From Sporomusa malonica (lineage in GTDB: Bacteria; Bacillota; Negativicutes; Sporomusales; Sporomusaceae): a DNA stretch of 64,000 nucleotides. A model generated the notes under the pieces. It worked only from the letters and a program-made list of their open reading frames with translations. It was not told where the DNA came from and did no database searches. This document shows positions 61,687-64,000 of the stretch, one piece after another. Position 1 is the first letter of the stretch, and every line of letters begins with the position of its first letter. The stretch lies in NCBI RefSeq assembly GCF_041428715.1, contig NZ_CP155572.1. One strand, given 5' to 3'. The translations under genes were made by a program, and so were the position numbers.

Positions 61687-63288
61687 TCAACTTGTAAGCT
61701 TTACCGAAACGTTGCTGTAGGTTAAAATCCCCTTCACGATCCGGCAAATAAGCGTCTTTTTTAATCTAGTCTGGTTCTCAAAACTCCCTTGATAAGCCTC
61801 TTGCTCTTTTCCAAGTTCATAGCAAGTACAGTTATCAACATTAATAAGTATACCAGGCAATCCAATTCGCTCGAAATCCTTGGCATGTTTGACCCAAAAA
61901 GACTCACAGCAAGTTCCGATGAAAACCTTACATCCACTCGTCTTTAGATTTTTCAACTTTTCTTCAAGCATCTCGTAGTTTTGGATAGTGATTGGTTCCA
62001 AGCCATACTCGTCTGCCAGTGTATAAGCGTCACCAATATCACATCTGCCACATCGTCCGCACCCTTCTCTATAGCGATACTGACAATTTATGTCTTTCGC
62101 ACAATAAGGCACCAACAGCGGCGTTACTGCCTGTTCAAGAATATCTTGCTCTGCACAATCACCTGTTACCGTGATTTCGTTTAGCTCCTCAGGAGAGACG
62201 CCCCAATTAAGAAAGCATAGTTTGTTAAGAGCCCTGATGATTCCTTGGCAGAAGCTGTCCGGCATTAATCCAGGAACGAAAGCTTGCTGCTCCTTGAAAC
62301 AATCACTCACTATTTTTCTTATTAATTCAGGGTTAGCTGCAGTACCGCACAATCCCGCCTCAAGTTTATCTACCAGTTGTAGGGGATACGCTTGGAAGTC
62401 TCCGGATATTTTTACAGTGTGAATCTTTTGCTGCTTAGCATCTATGGACATAGAAACAGTAATAGCAGCCTGCCCTTTTGAGGTATCCCGGAGTTGATAA
62501 TGCTCTGGATAAGGAGCTTTAGATTGGCCCAAAACCCATTGTTGCGAAGTAATCTCACTATATGCCGCCGTAAAATGGCGCTCTTCAATTTCTTGTAGTT
62601 TCCCATAAGCTGCAGAAACAGCAAAAATCTCACACATACCTGCTGCAATCGCCGACTTGATTGTATCTAACGAGGGCAGCTCAGCAAGAAGCAACTCCAG
62701 ACTGCCAATATTCTTTTTAAACAAATCAGCATCTTTATTTTTTAACTTTTCAGTAGGAATACGCAACGCACGTAGCATAGTATCAACGTTTATTGCGCTA
62801 ACGCGAATATATCCTTGATAGAGGACTGCATTTCCATGCCGTGTTCCACCAAGCCAACCAATTTTACGCCCAGCCACTGCCAGGGCAGAAGGGTATTCAA
62901 ATTGAGCATCTATCCCAAGTATTCTTAGACCCTGGATTATGGCCGAGGCAGTTTTCCTTGTCAACGCTTCTATTTGTTGCGCTGTAGCACAACCTTCGCT
63001 ATACACTACGGTTTCCCAGGCCAGCGTAGATTCTTCCCAATAAGTTGTATTGCCACCTGTTAATCTGCGATTAATCTCAATAGACTGTTCTTGGCAGAAG
63101 CTTAATCGAACTTCTTGTTCGGCTATTTGATGATATCCAACCAAAACACAGTCAGAAGTAAATTGAAAAAAGCGTAGTGTATCGGGAATTAATCGCTCGT
63201 TACAAGCAATGAGCAGCGCTTTATCCAAAGCTATATTTTGGGCACATGTTCGGTATCCTGTGTCTATTAGCCGCCAAACTGGCTTCAT
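61687..63288 (-). CDS. Lipoate-protein ligase-like / DUF116 fusion protein
   Basis: 533 aa. Residues about 1-245 resemble the LplA/LipB/BPL fold: NRRLTGGNTTYW for RR.GGG and the key Lys142 in GRKIGWLGG. Residues about 260-355 match a lipoate-ligase accessory domain. Residues about 385-510 are a DUF116-like domain with ten Cys (C396, C402, C410, C413, C416, C453, C460, C461, C487, C489), likely binding Fe-S or zinc. The function may be lipoyl or octanoyl transfer with a redox partner. A radical SAM gene lies directly upstream. Confidence 0.82.
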   Translation of the reverse strand: MKPVWRLIDTGYRTCAQNIALDKALLIACNERLIPDTLRFFQFTSDCVLVGYHQIAEQEVRLSFCQEQSIEINRRLTGGNTTYWEESTLAWETVVYSEGCATAQQIEALTRKTASAIIQGLRILGIDAQFEYPSALAVAGRKIGWLGGTRHGNAVLYQGYIRVSAINVDTMLRALRIPTEKLKNKDADLFKKNIGSLELLLAELPSLDTIKSAIAAGMCEIFAVSAAYGKLQEIEERHFTAAYSEITSQQWVLGQSKAPYPEHYQLRDTSKGQAAITVSMSIDAKQQKIHTVKISGDFQAYPLQLVDKLEAGLCGTAANPELIRKIVSDCFKEQQAFVPGLMPDSFCQGIIRALNKLCFLNWGVSPEELNEITVTGDCAEQDILEQAVTPLLVPYCAKDINCQYRYREGCGRCGRCDIGDAYTLADEYGLEPITIQNYEMLEEKLKNLKTSGCKVFIGTCCESFWVKHAKDFERIGLPGILINVDNCTCYELGKEQEAYQGSFENQTRLKKTLICRIVKGILTYSNVSVKLTS

Positions 63289-63307
63289 CTTTCCATTCCT
63301 CCAAAAA

Positions 63308-63342
63308 ATTAATCCCGGCTACGCCGTTCGAAGCCGGGATTC
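63308..63342 (-). terminator. Hairpin between radical SAM and lipoate-ligase genes
   Basis: Minus-strand stem AATCCCGGC / GCCGGGATT with a 13-nt loop, then AATTTTTT, directly before the ribosome site of the next gene. It may act as a partial terminator or processing site within the operon. Confidence 0.75.
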
Positions 63343-63350
63343 CTAGAAGA

Positions 63351-64000
63351 TTAAGTCAACAAACCACAACAGGTTTCTTGATAGGTAACGTTATAGCCGA
63401 GCGAATGTACATAATCCACAGTTTCACGGGCTGGATAGGCAATAGCGTTAAAACCGGCTTCAACCGCCAACCGTTCTACTGTTCGGGCATAGGTCCCTGG
63501 TGGACGGGCACAGCCTAGAGCAATCGGGATATCTGGCAGCAGCTCTCTGGCAGTGTTAAAAATCTTGGCAACCGACTCGACCGCCGGGGGAACAACATCT
63601 CGCATTGGGGTACTCCGTAAGGGATTCAATAGTACTAAGACCAGACTTTCCGCCCCTTCAGCTGCGACCATATTAAGAGCTTCATATTCTCCTCGAATCT
63701 CACCATAATGAAGTCCGATGACAATATGCGGTGAAGCCTTCAGACCTGCAAGATGTGCTGCTCGCAAGCTGTTCTTATAGTCTTCAGGGATACGTGCCAG
63801 GTGATATACCTCGCGAATTGTAGCACTATCCCCAATTAAATCAAGGGCTACCCGCGTTACATCTGAATGAGCCAATATTTTTGCCATATCATCGGTCAGC
63901 AACCCAGGGTGAACTACGACCGACAAACCCATGCTGGCAACTTCTTTTAGTGCTCCGGCAAAACGCATTAACGGTACACTGCCGTCCTTACAGGCCCCAC
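63351..64000 (-). CDS. Radical SAM protein, C-terminal part (biotin/lipoyl-synthase-like)
   Basis: The frame is open through the right edge (...CKDGSVPLMRF), so the CX3CX2C cluster lies outside the window. The 216 visible residues have the radical SAM TIM-barrel features VVHPGLLTDD, ALDLIGDSATI, PHIVIGLHYGEI and ALGCARPPG. They resemble the biotin-synthase-related group that includes the two-component lipoyl synthases LipS1/LipS2. The ligase-like neighbour supports lipoate work; which paralogue it is cannot be decided here. Confidence 0.78.
   Translation of the reverse strand, partial: GACKDGSVPLMRFAGALKEVASMGLSVVVHPGLLTDDMAKILAHSDVTRVALDLIGDSATIREVYHLARIPEDYKNSLRAAHLAGLKASPHIVIGLHYGEIRGEYEALNMVAAEGAESLVLVLLNPLRSTPMRDVVPPAVESVAKIFNTARELLPDIPIALGCARPPGTYARTVERLAVEAGFNAIAYPARETVDYVHSLGYNVTYQETCCGLLT

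Overview
The window looks like a chromosomal segment of a spore-forming diderm Firmicute of the Sporomusa/Pelosinus type (Negativicutes). The Firmicute side shows in the short HisG plus HisZ pair, a Spo0E-like peptide, and SAM-I, lysine and T-box leaders with intrinsic terminators. The diderm side shows in an RND efflux operon and the C-terminal strand of an outer-membrane beta-barrel ending in Phe. The genus is an inference from gene content; no alignment could be run.

Layout. 0-5.2 kb: histidine operon hisG-D-C-B-H-A-F on the minus strand, leaving the window inside hisF. 5.3-8.3 kb: a D-2-hydroxyacid dehydrogenase, then yerC-hisZ-HD phosphohydrolase on the minus strand. 8.4-9.7 kb: SAM-I riboswitch and a lone metQ. 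9.9-17 kb: tetR, DUF456 gene, purD, YdcF-like gene, glnS and a chemotaxis receptor. 17.2-23.7 kb: tetR and a translationally coupled membrane-fusion protein / RND pump / secreted lipase operon, with a shared dyad operator. 23.7-29.9 kb: a small decayed island between a full tRNA-Arg and a 50-bp copy of its 3' part; it carries an EamA exporter, an AraC regulator, a response regulator, and rearranged pieces of a histidine kinase, a DevC-type permease and a porin. 30-38.4 kb: MFS transporter, heparinase/alginate-lyase-like protein, eukaryotic-type hexokinase, Spo0E-like peptide, histidine kinase, iron alcohol dehydrogenase and a lysine-riboswitch-controlled LysA-like decarboxylase. 39-52 kb: two rRNA operons on the minus strand, both in the order 16S-5S-23S, with a tRNA cluster between them. 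52.2-56.5 kb: bacterioferritin and a T-box-controlled operon (35-aa symporter accessory peptide, sodium:solute symporter, phenylacetate-CoA ligase). 56.5-64 kb: DoxX, a second hydroxyacid dehydrogenase, a sigma-54 activator with a PocR domain, a butanediol dehydrogenase behind a -24/-12 promoter, a lipoate-ligase/DUF116 fusion and a radical SAM protein.

How parts fit. The right end reads as a 2,3-butanediol/acetoin module with its own lipoate-attachment or lipoate-making enzymes, since acetoin dehydrogenase needs lipoate. The T-box operon suggests uptake and CoA activation of an aryl acid tied to amino-acid supply. Four families of short imperfect palindromic repeats (called R1-R4 here) are scattered through intergenic regions, rRNA spacers and the tRNA cluster; one copy supplies the last codons of paaK. 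R1 shows pair-preserving changes and could be a structured RNA.
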